From Dysidea avara (taxonomy: Eukaryota; Porifera; Demospongiae; Dictyoceratida; Dysideidae): DNA of 64,000 nucleotides. Below, in pieces: positions 44,441 through 55,231 of this stretch. Below the pieces are notes generated by a model. That model saw only the letters and a program-made list of their open reading frames with translations. It was not told the DNA's origin and ran no database searches. The stretch spans positions 30,902,660-30,966,659 of the forward strand of contig NC_089279.1 of NCBI RefSeq assembly GCF_963678975.1, read 5' to 3'. Numbering within the stretch: position 1 is the first letter of the stretch; every line of letters begins with the position of its first letter. The position numbers were made by a program, and so were the translations under genes.

Positions 44441-45306
44441 TCTGTTCAGGGTGACTGCTCTATTAGGATGACTGCTCTATTAGAGTATCTCGATCTCGCA
44501 CTTGCTACACCAAGTTGGATTTCGTGTTATAACTCCGTGGCTTTAAGTCTGATTCTTCTACACCATTGAAGAGCCTTTCTAAGATGATAACTCCATCTGT
44601 ACAGCGATTTTCAAAGCATTACCCCAAGTGGTTTATCTGGTAGGCGTGGCAAGCATAATAATAATAATAATAATACTAATAAAAAATTAGCTAATCTCGA
44701 TTGCGTAATTGTTACACACTGTTGATTTTTTCGCTGTATCTTCCTGGTTTTTAGCTCGATTTCTTTCAAACCACAAAAGGTTTGAGGTTCAATAGTTAAC
44801 CTATTCACCCACCGATTTTCAGCTTCTTCCCATACGCGGTTTACCCTGTAGGCATGACAACATATTGGTGTTATTTTTCGTGCATAATTGCTCATAACTC
44901 TTTGCCTGTTTATGGTATTCCAGCCAAAGTTGGTACCGAGATGCGCCTTTATACCCTTCTTCTGTGTGCCACATTTCAAGGCAATCGGATAACGCATTCA
45001 TGTTTTATAGCAGTTTTTGTAAGTGTGCGAAAAGAGGAAGAAAAATAAGAAGAAAATAAAAACGAAGAAACTAAGCCAATTTTTGAAGTCGCATATCTCA
45101 GGAATGCCTGAAGCGATTTCGCTCAAATTTGGAATGTGGAGTACTGAAGTTGGAGGAAATGTACACAGCAAAATTTGTCTTGTTTCATCAAGGCAGCACA
45201 GAGCTACGGAGGTGCGAAAATTGCGTTTTCTTTCTTCCTGTCAATATACTCACGGGGTTGCGCGCCGGCTTCTTGGGCCGCACGACACACTACCGTGTGT
45301 CTTGAT
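44441..45306 (+). repeat. Terminal domain of element A copy 3
   Basis: Closely similar to 22276-23153, with an (ATA)n insertion at 44656-44682. It starts with CTCTATTAGGATG units and ends with GCGCCGGCTTCTTGGGCC and the terminal hairpin (45283-45302). Confidence 0.75.
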
Positions 45307-46384
45307 AAAGGAAATGTAAGTGGCTATGAATATTATACATGTACACCATAAAAATTTCCCCTAGTGTATATATAAGGAATGGGAATATATGCCTTTACAG
45401 TTATGTGGGTGATTATGTGTAACATAGCTACAGTGCAGTGACTAAGTTGATGCCATCCTAGCATTCCCGGTTATCGCTCTGGTGACATATTATTGTAATG
45501 TTGCTTTACATTAATTTTATAACTGAAGCAAGCTATCAACTTAGCTATGATGATATCACATCATTTTACATATAGCTAGTTTCTGTGTGCATTAGCTGCA
45601 TCGTACTGTCTACATTACCTGATACATGATGCACGCAAGTCTACATTGACAATAATACAATATGGCTAATCTCAACTCTTTGGTCAGTCATGGATGATGT
45701 TAACACAGTATACTGTAATGTTGTGACCTCCCCTAGTCTCTGTTGAGGCACCACAGCCAACTGTGGTATAGTCTTTCCCGCAATCCTATAGTGGATGGTT
45801 GTCAAACCAACAGGTGTTAGTCTTTGTGTCACTGCCACTGGGCACTTTCTGACAAGTATATGTAATGTATAACAATAAATTACTGATTTTTGATTGTATA
45901 TGTGTACCATCAATAGTTCATAATAAAGAGGTCTTATAGTATGGACTCTTGGTACAAGAGGTTATTGGTAGAACTTTATGACACTTAGATGGTTTATTAA
46001 TTGCAATGTTGGTTTACAGTTAAATGGCTTCTATCCATGCAAGAATTATGATGTAAGAAAACAAAATGTTTGGATTACAGCACTCTCATATGGTGGTCTA
46101 TAGCTAGTATCACATTAAATTTTTTTTAGTTCACAGATTTACTATACAGATTTGGAGACCTGTATGCCTTAATAACATTATGAGACCAACTAGATGTGAT
46201 CATCATTCACATGTAACTAGTAGCTAGTAATGTGCAAGGACTTGCATGAGGAATAACATTCTCCTAAAATTAGCTATTTGCTAAGAAACTGCAAGAGTGA
46301 GAAAGGTGGTGGCAGCTAATTGGTCATATTCATAGAGTTGAAGAATTACACATAACTATATTCAAATGTTTTGGTAGACCTTTA
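45307..46384. other. Intergenic, nothing identified
   Basis: No exon, inverted repeat or repeat family recognised. The 90-codon minus-strand frame at 45641-45913 has no domain-like composition. Confidence 0.4.
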
Positions 46385-47745
46385 GGTTAAATACATAAAC
46401 TATAGCTACCTACCCATTTCTTTGTTCTGTTGTAAATGAGTTTCTGGTCACCTCTTAGCAGCAATGTGTGAACAAAATTCTATCATGTCAGCAAGGTAAG
46501 AGTTTAATCTCAGAGGCTCGTAAGATGGAATGCAATCCATCTATGTACATGTGTCCTGCTTAACTATGTTAGCTGATCCTGCATGGTGGCAGCTGCAGCT
46601 TTATATGTTTAAAGTGTCAAGTGTTCACAATTTTTTCACAGCAATATGTGAAACACATTGCTCTTCAAAGCAGGCAGTGAAGTGTAGCTTAGTAATCTAC
46701 TCTATGAATTTCCATACTGGGAATCTACCACAGCATGTTAATGTTATTTCATTAGTGGTTATATCCATTTAGTGGCTTGAAGTAACAGCTGTTAGTGTGT
46801 TTGTGTCGCCAATGCTTGGAAGGAACTTATATACTTTGCTATTCATTCATGTAAGCATGGCCTATAGACATTTTGAATCACAAAAAAAAACTTCTATAGC
46901 TGCTAACGGTCTGTCACTATCAAATGCATGAATTTTAGTAGGCACAATCAAAGTTTGGTAATTGTAAGGTTCAGCCAGGGTTGATGCTCAGTTGCTATTG
47001 CTGCTTCCTTGAGCAAGAAAGGTTACTCACATTGCTCCGGTTTACCCAGTTGTTAAATAGGGACCTTTCTTAAATGGTGACTTTTTTGGTAGCCCTACTT
47101 TTAAATGCTTTTGGTTGAATACATATTAAACTATATAACATTACTTTGTTCTGTTGTAAATGAATTTCTAGTCACCTGTTAGCAACTATTGTGTGCACTA
47201 CAATACATATCTACATGTCAGGAACATGCATTAAGCATGTAGCAAAGTAAGTTTCAATCACAGAGGCTCTTGATGGAATGCAATCCATCTGTGCACATGT
47301 GTCCTGCTAATGGTAGTAGCTAGCTTTTTCTATATTAAAACTAACTTAAAAGTGCCAAGTGTTCACAATAATCTCCACAGTGATGTGTGAAGCATATCGA
47401 GCAAAAGCTCTTCGAAGCAGGCAGTGATGTGTAGTGCAAAAAATTCTATGAATTTGCATACTGGGAATCCACCACAGCACATTATTTCATTAGTGTTAAT
47501 GGTTATATTCATTTTAATGGCTTGAAGGAACAGCTGTTAGTCTGTGTGCCAATAGTTTGAAAGGACTTATACTTTGCTATTGCTTTTGACTCATGCATGC
47601 ATGCAAGCACAGACGTTATAAATCACAAAAAAATTCTGTAGCTGCTAACAGTCTGTCACTATCAAATCCATCACCTTTGGTAGGCACAATCAGTGCTTTG
47701 ATACATGGAAAATTTTAATGTTGTGTAGTAGCTAGTGTGTGTGTG

Positions 47746-47789
<44 letters not shown>

Positions 47790-47793
47790 TGAG

Positions 47794-47865
<72 letters not shown>

Positions 47866-47970
47866 TGTGTGTGTGTCAGAGAGAGAGAGAGAGAGAGAGT
47901 AAATGAGGCAGTTAAGATAAGTGGTCTGAGTTTGGTAATTGAAAGGTTTCAGCCAGGTTTGATGCCCAGT
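46385..47970. repeat. Diverged tandem duplication (~0.7 kb units)
   Basis: 46385-47075 and 47105-47970 share an ordered series of tracts: CTTTGTTCTGTTGTAAATGA, GATGGAATGCAATCCATCT, CACATTATTTCATTAGTG-like, GCTGCTAACGGTCTGTCACT versus GCTGCTAACAGTCTGTCACT, TTTGGTAATTG.AAGG. The second unit is enlarged by a microsatellite. No coding content seen. Confidence 0.75.
47734..47899. repeat. Compound microsatellite (TG)n(TGCG)n(GA)n
   Basis: TG repeats pass into TGCG tetranucleotides over about 110 bp, then GAGAGA. It lies within the second unit of the tandem duplication and is absent from the first. Confidence 0.97.
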
Positions 47971-48284
47971 ACAGCTACCCAGGTGTTAAGTGGCAACCTA
48001 ATGACAACTGGGGAGGCAGACCATCCATAGCTCTGATATAACATATGTAGTGGGTGAAGGTACAGGTGATACTTAATTGGGCTGCCATGCCCACACATTC
48101 ACATGAGATAACAACATCTACAATTTTCATCGAAATTCAAAAGGATATGACAAATTCTTTTTAGACACAACATTTGTGTAGGCCACTTCATTGCCCACCC
48201 ATGTTGTCACCACTAGACACCTGACCCATCTCAAAGTCTCTGCGTCATTATCATAACACTGAAAAGGGTTTTTATTTTACAGCA

Positions 48285-48790
48285 CAGTAGTACTGGGATC
48301 ATGGAGTTTGACCAGAAACCAGCCTCATAATACCTTTATGGTATCTTGGCAGTATTGGTTAAGTACATATTTACAACCTTCAGAGTGGCCAAAAATGCTT
48401 CTGATAAGTTGCTATGAAATTTTAAAAGTTTTTGAAACAGATTTTCTAGCTGAATAATCCTATGACTGCCTTCCAACAAGCATATTGGTTACATGGTAAT
48501 TCATTGTTACATGTCACTCCAACAGGTGCCTTTTGGCATACCAGTGTATATACAGTGGGATTACCTTTGTCCTCCTTTGCTTCCCATTTCATTTTGCTGG
48601 TAGAGCAAAGCTGTTGATTTGCAGTATCACATTATGAACTCCCTCTGTTGACTGTTTTGTATATAAGTTCATAGTGATTGGATTAATTAGAGATCGATCT
48701 ATCTTGTTCTGTTTTTCATTTGTAATGTTGTGTAATGGGCTTAACATAGCTGGAAACAAAGTGTAATGACCATTTCAGGTTGGGATGCAA
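48285..48790 (-). repeat. Decayed element-B fragment
   Basis: CAGTATTGGTTAAGTACA, CCTTCAGAGTGGCCAAAAATGC and GGTGCCTTTTGGCATACC match element B copy 1 (16615-16840) with many substitutions. It lies just upstream of the first FN3 exon; a related fragment precedes the second FN3 block. The stretch 47990-48284 shows nothing else. Confidence 0.6.
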
Positions 48791-49047
48791 AATTAATTTC
48801 ATGACTTATCTGATGCCAATCTTTGTATTGATGTGATATGTGCCAATTCAACAGTCATTATGTTGCAAAAAGTAAACAAACAAGTACAAGGAGAAATTTT
48901 TCCTTGTATAAATACAGTACAGTAGTGTTATATAACTATTGCTTATTGATGCACTACTCATGTGTAAATGCAAAGGCAATTACAACAGAGATTAGCTATG
49001 TGTTTATGGACATGCGTTAATTTACTGATTATTATATTTTTATGTAG

Positions 49048-51489
49048 CTCCAGAACATCCTCAGAATGTCACTGCTTTACCAATCAACTCTACTACAATA
49101 CAGATCAATTGGGTTGTACCAACTGTCACTAATGGGATAGTACGCTATTATATTGTGGTGTACAGAATAGATAGTAACACGGACTTGATGGAACTGAACT
49201 CTACCAATACTACAGCATTAGTGACTGGACTAACTCCCTTTACATTTTATACACTTCATGTGTTAGCAGTTACTGTAGCACGTGGTGAGGCCAGTGAAAA
49301 TGTCACTGTACAAACAAATGAAGCAGGTAAGCACCGAACAGGCTTAATTTAGAAATTAAATATTTTAAATTCCTATAGCCCCAAGTTCTCCACTGGATAT
49401 TACGGCTTTTAATGTGAGCTCTACTTCAATTGCTGTAACATGGCAACCACCAATGATCCCCAATGGAATTGTGAGATCCTATCATGTCGTATACACCACT
49501 GGTAATACTACTGCTGATGTTACTACTACCAATACTTCAGTAGTTATCGCTATGTTAGAGATCTTTACAACTTATCAGGTCCAGGTATTTGCCACTACTG
49601 TTGCTGAAGGAGATGGTAGCAATATAGTCATGGTGACCACTGATGAAGACGGTAAGTCTTGGACTATTGGTTGAAAATTTTTGGGTATATGACCACATAC
49701 TTAACTTATAAGCTTGTCATGTACATCCTGTCCTTCTAACTGTGTTGTCTTGATATTTTATATACTTGTCAATCTGTAGCACCTGGGCCTCCTGGTGATC
49801 TATTTGTAAATGAAATAAACTCCACTGCAATAGTTGTCACTTGGGAAGAGCCTGGTATAACAAATGGAATTATCACATTGTATGAAATCCTCTACTCTGT
49901 TGGTAACGTGACAACTGTTAGTGATAATGATAATAGTGTAATTGTTGGCATAACCACAAACACCTCATATCATCATGTCATTGGTGGGCTTGATCCATAC
50001 ACCATATACACTGTGGTCATAAGAGCATACACTCGTATTGGAGCTGGAGATTCAATTAATACATTCAGTATTCTAACTGATCCAGACAGTAAGTGCATAA
50101 TGCTGTGTACTTATGCTTTTATTGTAATTGTGTTTCCATCATAGGTTCATCCCCACCAGTTAATTTCATGGTAATAGTTCTCAACTCTACTGCAGTGCAG
50201 TTATCGTGGCAATATCCTATGTCTCCAAATGGTGAGATAAGGGGCTACTCGGTCCTTGATTCAATACCTCCAAATATTATGGTGGTGGTACAAAACATCA
50301 CCTTGAACACTGTGAATGATAATAGCAACCAGACTACTGTAATAGCAGGGTTGACACCATTCACCTACTATGGCTTTCATGTTCGAGCCTTCTCTTTTGG
50401 TGACCAAAATGAGCGACCAAACTTTGTGCATATTGGAATAGCAACAGATGAAATACGTGTGAGAACAAATGAAGATGGTAAGATGTAGCTACTGTAGCAT
50501 GGGGTGGTTGTTATTTCCTCACTTTACAATACCTGATACTTCAAGGAACTTTTCAGCAGTAGCTATGTCCTCTACAAGTGTGCAGTTGTCTTGGGTTGTT
50601 CCTGATCCTACAAATGGAATTCTGCTGAGCTATACTGTAGTGTATTACAATAGCACAAACTCTTTAATGATGGTGTACAGCAATGATACGTTTATGGACA
50701 CGATTACTAATCTTAATGAGGACACAGATTACAATTTTGTTATTTATGGTAATACTAGTGCTGGAGCAGGTCCTAACTCTACTGATCTGGAAAGAACATT
50801 TGAAGATTGTAAGTGCATATCATACAGTACTGCAGTACTGTACTTTAGAGATGTCATGGAGATTTGGGTTTTTCTGGCCAAAATTATCACCCAAAAACCA
50901 GCTTCATGATACCTTCCTGGTGCCACTTTCAAAAGTCTGGACAAAAAAAAAAGTGAAATCAAAGGTGGTGGCCAAGGAATGACTGCAAATTTTAATAATA
51001 GCTATTAACATTAACGTACAAAACCACTTCTTGCCACCATTTTTGCAGCTTTTTTGGTGATGTGCATTTGTAGAGTGTTATTTGTGTGTGTACTTTTGAG
51101 CAAGTTCAATGCTTAATGTTAACTCTTATTTTCAAATTCTAGTTCCTTCTGTTGCACCTGATAATGTATCAGTTACTGATGTGTCCTCTCAGAGTATACA
51201 ACTATCATGGGATGTACCAGAAATTGAAGGACAAAATGGAATTTTGTTACACTACCATGTGATTGTCATGGAAACCCAGATATTATATTTAGATGATGGA
51301 ACTGTAACCTCATCAATGGGAGATAATTTCAACAGAACATACAATGTTTCAGAAGGACGTACACAATTGATCAATATGTTACATCCTAGTTATAACTTAG
51401 TTATAACTACACTGTTAGAATAGCAGCAGCTACTGCAGTTGGAATAGGACCATTTAGTGACCCTATTACTGTGATGACACTAGAGGATG
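49048..51489 (+). CDS. Fibronectin type III gene, block I (six domain exons, lesions)
   Basis: One FN3 domain per exon, all phase 1-1: a 49048-49326, b 49379-49651, c 49780-50088, d 50145-50477, e 50530-50808, f 51143-51489. Typical FN3 marks are present: INWVVPTVTNGIVRYYIVVY and LTPFTFYTLHVLAV in a, VTWQPPMIPNGIVRSYHVVY in b. The many N-x-S/T sites fit an extracellular or cell-surface protein. Two lesions: the acceptor of exon e reads AA (50528-50529) where block II has AG, and exon f contains an 11-bp tandem duplication (TAGTTATAACT at 51387 and 51398), making it 347 nt and out of frame. A cryptic acceptor TTTTCAG inside e could rescue the frame. No N-terminus or signal peptide was found upstream in the window. 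Adhesion or receptor role inferred. Confidence 0.75.
50860..51065. repeat. Element-B and element-A scraps in an FN3 intron
   Basis: 50860-50935 (GGGTTTTTCTGGCCAAAATT, ACCCAAAAACCAGCTTCATG) resembles element B. 50950-51065 (GTGAAATCAAAGGTGGTGGC, TTGCCACCATTTTTGCAGC) resembles a strongly decayed element-A palindrome. Confidence 0.5.
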
Positions 51490-52506
51490 GTAAGTGTAAA
51501 GAGATTGTTTTATATGTTTGTACCACACTCATATTAAAATTTATGAGATAGGAAGTATCAATGTGATAAGTTTCTGAAAAAAAGGGATTATCACCCAACG
51601 TGTTTATTTTATCTTTAACACATATAATCCAGCATTAGGGATTAAATTTGCACATCAGACAGTGATCTCCCTTGTTTCAGTGCTTTTATTGCATTGATCC
51701 CTGCTACCTAATTTTTCCTTGACTTCTTTGTTAACTTTCATGTACCATAATTATCAATAGTGAATTCCTACGTATGTACTACATCAAAGGTAAAGATTCA
51801 TGCCACATGAACTAGACTATAATAATTATGTATATTGTACTCAACAAAGCGTGAACCACCAATCCTGATTTCTGCCAAATGAAATAACCATTTTGCTTTT
51901 TTCAACCATCTTCTTCTACCTGCTGCACACCTTTATATGCAGAGAATAGTAATCCTCTCATAAATGTTTAAAGTATTAATTCAAAAGGGGTGTCACTATG
52001 GAGCAGTGTTCTGAAGTTCTGTGATGTAATATCGTCAAGGTGCATCTTTTATTCCTTCATATTGCAGTTGCTCCCAAATTATCATAAAATACAGTAGTAC
52101 TGTATAGTAGGGATCATGGATGTTTCACTTTCTCAATAATTAATACTGATCAAAAACCAGCCTCATAATACCTTCATGGTGCCTTGACTGACTAACTGAC
52201 TGACTGACTGGCTGGCTGGTTGGCTGGCTGGCTGGCCGGCCGACCGACCGACCGACCGACCGACCGACTGACAGACTGGTGTATCTAAATGGTGACTAGG
52301 CTACGGGCTTGCTGTTAGACACTTTTAATTGCAACAGCTACCATTTGGCACACTGCAGTATGTACAATACACTACAAGGGCTTACCTTTGTGTCCCATTT
52401 TTTCATTGATAGCACAATTCATGTGTAAATGCAAAGGCAATTACAACAGAGATTAGTTATGTGTGTATGGGCATGCAGTAATTTACTGATTATTATCTTT
52501 ATGTAG
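51490..52506. other. Interval between FN3 blocks
   Basis: Holds a decayed element-B fragment (52085-52400: CAGTAGTACTGTATAGTAGG, AAAACCAGCCTCATAATACC), interrupted by a tetranucleotide repeat, then the duplicated intron end (CATGTGTAAATGCAAAGGCA, also at 48959) leading into block II. No FN3 exon was found here. Confidence 0.55.
52186..52278. repeat. Tetranucleotide microsatellite (GACT/GGCT/GACC)n
   Basis: Runs of GACT, then GGCT, then GGCC and GACC units within the element-B remnant. It grew from the CTGACTGACTGACTG tract also present in other element-B copies (16720-16736). Confidence 0.9.
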
Positions 52507-54259
52507 CTCCAGAACATCCTCAGAATGTTACTGTTTTACCAATCAACTCTACTACAATACAGATCAATTGGGTTGTACCAACTGTCACTAATGGGTTCAT
52601 ACGCTATTATATTGTGACATACAGAATAAATAGTAACACGGACTTGATGGAACTGAACTCTACCAATACTACAGCATTAGTGACTGGACTAACTCCCTTT
52701 ACATTTTATACACTTCACGTGTTGGCAGTTACTGTAGCACGTGGTGAAGCCAGTGAAAATGTCACTATACAAACAAATGAAGCAGGTAAGCACCAAACAA
52801 ACTTAATTTAGAAATTGTAATAATATAAAATTTTAAAATTCCTATAGCCCCAAGTGCTCCACTGGATATTACGGCTTTTAATGTGAGCTCCACTTCAATT
52901 AATGTAACATGGCAACCACCAATGATCCCCAATGGAATTGTGAGGTCCTATCGTGTGGTATACACCACTGGTAGTACTGCCGCTGATGTTACTACTACCA
53001 ATACTTCAGTTGTTATTGCTATGTTAGAGATATTTACAACTTATCAGGTCCAGGTATTTGCTACTACTGTTGCTGAAGGAGATGGTAGCAATATAGTCAT
53101 GGTGACCACTGATGAAGACAGTAAGTCTTGGACTATTGGTTGTAAATTTTTGGGTATATGACCACATACTTATAAGCTTGTCATGTATATCCTGTCCTTC
53201 TAACTGTGTTGTCTTGATATTTTATATATACTTGTCAATCTGTAGCACCTGGACCTCCTGGTGATCTATTTGTAAATGAAATAAACTCCACTGCAATAGT
53301 TGTCACTTGGGAAGAGCCTGGTATAACAAATGGAATTATCACATTGTATGAAATCCTCTACTCTGTTGGTAACGTGACAACTGTTAGTGATAATGATAAT
53401 AGTGTAATTGTTGGCATAACCACAAACACCTCATATCGTCATGTCATTGGTGGGCTTGATCCATACACCATGTACACTGTGGTCATAAGAACATACACTC
53501 GTATTGGAGCTGGAGATTTGACAGTATTCTAACTGATCCAAACAGTAAGGACATGATGCCGTCTACTAATGCTTCTATTGTAATTGTGTTTCCATCATAG
53601 GTTCATCCCCACCAGTTAATTTCATGGTAATAGTTCTCAACTCTACTGCAGTGCAGTTATCGTGGCAATATCCTATGTCTCCAAATGGTGAGATCAGGGG
53701 CTACTCGATCCTTGATTCAACACCTCCAAATATTGGGATGGTGATACTGAACATCACCTTGGACACTGTGAATGATAATAGCAATCAGATTGCTGTAATA
53801 GCAGGGTTGACACCATTCACCTACTATGGCTTTCGTGTTCGAGCCTTCTCTTTTGGTGACCAAAATGAGCGACCAAACTATGTACATATCGGAATAGCAA
53901 CAGATGAAATACGTGTAAGAACAGATGAAGATGGTAAGATGTAGCTAGCATGTGGTGGTTATTATTCCCTCACTTTACAGTACCTGATGCTCTAAGGAAC
54001 TTTTCAGCAGTAGCTATGTCCTCTACGAGCATGCAGTTGTCTTGGGTTATTCCTGATCCTACAAATGGAATTCTGCTGAGCTATACTGTAGTGTATTACA
54101 ACAGCACAAACTCTTTAATGATGGTGTATGACAGTGATATGTTTATGGACACGATTACTGATCTTAATGAGGACACAGATTACAATTTTGTTATTTATGG
54201 TAATACTAGTGCTGGAGCAGGTCCTAACTCTACTGATCTGACAAGAACATTTGAAGATT
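52507..54259 (+). CDS. Fibronectin type III gene, block II (five domain exons, lesion)
   Basis: Duplicate of exons a-e: 52507-52785, 52848-53120, 53246-53544, 53601-53933, 53981-54259. Sizes are 279, 273, 299, 333 and 279 nt against 279, 273, 309, 333 and 279 in block I. The 10-nt deletion in the third exon (GGAGATTTGACAG, near 53515) shifts the frame to a stop within a few codons (GAGDLTVF). The splice acceptor of the fifth exon is intact here (TTTACAG). Coding identity with block I is very high and introns are also similar, so the duplication is fairly recent. The equivalent of domain f is missing. The product would be extracellular FN3 repeats, but skipping of the third exon (phase 1-1, now 299 nt) would be needed for an intact frame. 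Confidence 0.72.
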
Positions 54260-54296
54260 GTAAGTGCATATCATATACAGTACTGCAGTACAGTAT

Positions 54297-54720
54297 TGGG
54301 GAGTGGTGCCTTGGCAGTATTGGTTAGGTATAACCAAGTCCTAGAGTGCCTTCAGTACAACCCTTAATGCTTCCAATAGATTTCTACAAAGTTAAAAAAT
54401 TACTCAATACTTACTAATGCCTCCAGACAAGCATAACTCAATAGCGGCTAAGGCTACGGGTTTGATTTGTCCACTGTACAATGTCACTTCAGCCTGACAG
54501 ATACCTTTTGGAATACCGCAGTATGTACAGTGCACACATCATGGATACCTTTGTCCTCCTTTGTGTACCATTTCTTTTTGCTGACAGCCCAAAGTGTTGA
54601 TTTGTGGTAGAGTGTGATGGCTTGGCTTCTGCTATCATCAGTCACTTGATGACCATTGGGTTTTAGAAGTAGTACAACATCAACTTGTTTTTTCAATAGT
54701 TTTATCAATGATACTTTAGA
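54297..54720 (-). repeat. Decayed element-B fragment with recognisable frame
   Basis: CAGTATTGGTTAGGTATAAC, CTCCAGACAAGCATAACTC and GATACCTTTTGGAATACCGC align with 16610-16850. The minus-strand frame keeps AITLYHKSTLWAVSKKKWY and TKEDKG, comparable with the KST(L/S)F.VSKDEW(N/D)TKEDTG of better-preserved copies. The remainder of the interval to 55164 shows nothing. Confidence 0.6.
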
Positions 54721-55164
54721 ATTGTTTTACAAGATGAGGTTGTAATTTGTACCATAGTTATATAGGCACTAAATTACAATTATGTGTAAACTACAACAAT
54801 AAAGGCTTTCATAAAACTACATAAGGCACAGATCCGGTAATTCTCCTGACTGTAGCATTTTTCTCTCAGGGTCCTAAATTTTGTGTTTATTCAAATAGTA
54901 ATAGCCTATTGCTAATTATATGGACTAAAGTAAAATATACACTTCATGTGATGGTCCCCTTGTTTAAGCACTTTTATTGTAATGATCCATACTACATTAC
55001 AACTCATAATTTTCCTTACACTTGAGATGTTTCATTAAGCCCTAGTAACAGAACCCCAAAGTGATGCATGGTAGGGAGCAATATAATAATTATGTAGATA
55101 CATTGTTATACTATATAGATTGATGACAAATGCTAAAAATAATATATATCTTTGTTCTTCACAG

Positions 55165-55227
55165 CTCCAAATGAAGCACCTCTAAATGTGATAGTAACTG
55201 TTGAGACATCTCGTAGTATCATGATAT
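55165..55227 (+). pseudogene. First part of an FN3 domain cut by a BEL/Pao insertion
   Basis: The acceptor CTTCACAG at 55157-55164 opens a phase-1 exon APNEAPLNVIVTVETSRSIM IS, the A-B strand of an FN3 domain. At about 55228, where the conserved Trp would follow, the reading changes to retrotransposon sequence. The rest of the domain was not found after the element. Confidence 0.65.
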
Positions 55228-55231
55228 CGCT

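Larger units (their letters stand above)
40533..45306 (+). mobile_element. Composite element A, copy 3
   Basis: The longest copy (about 4.8 kb): palindrome 40533-40851, linker with CCAAAGCCGGCC/GGCCAGCTTTGG hairpin, complete nested foldback 41019-41257, satellite array 41285-44440, terminal domain 44441-45306 ending CGACACACTACCGTGTGTC-TTGAT. Same part order as copies 1 and 2. No protein-coding capacity for mobility. Confidence 0.75.

Noticed and set aside
45641..45913. 90-codon minus-strand frame
   Set aside because: No hydrophobic, repeat or domain pattern, no splice context, no similarity to neighbours.
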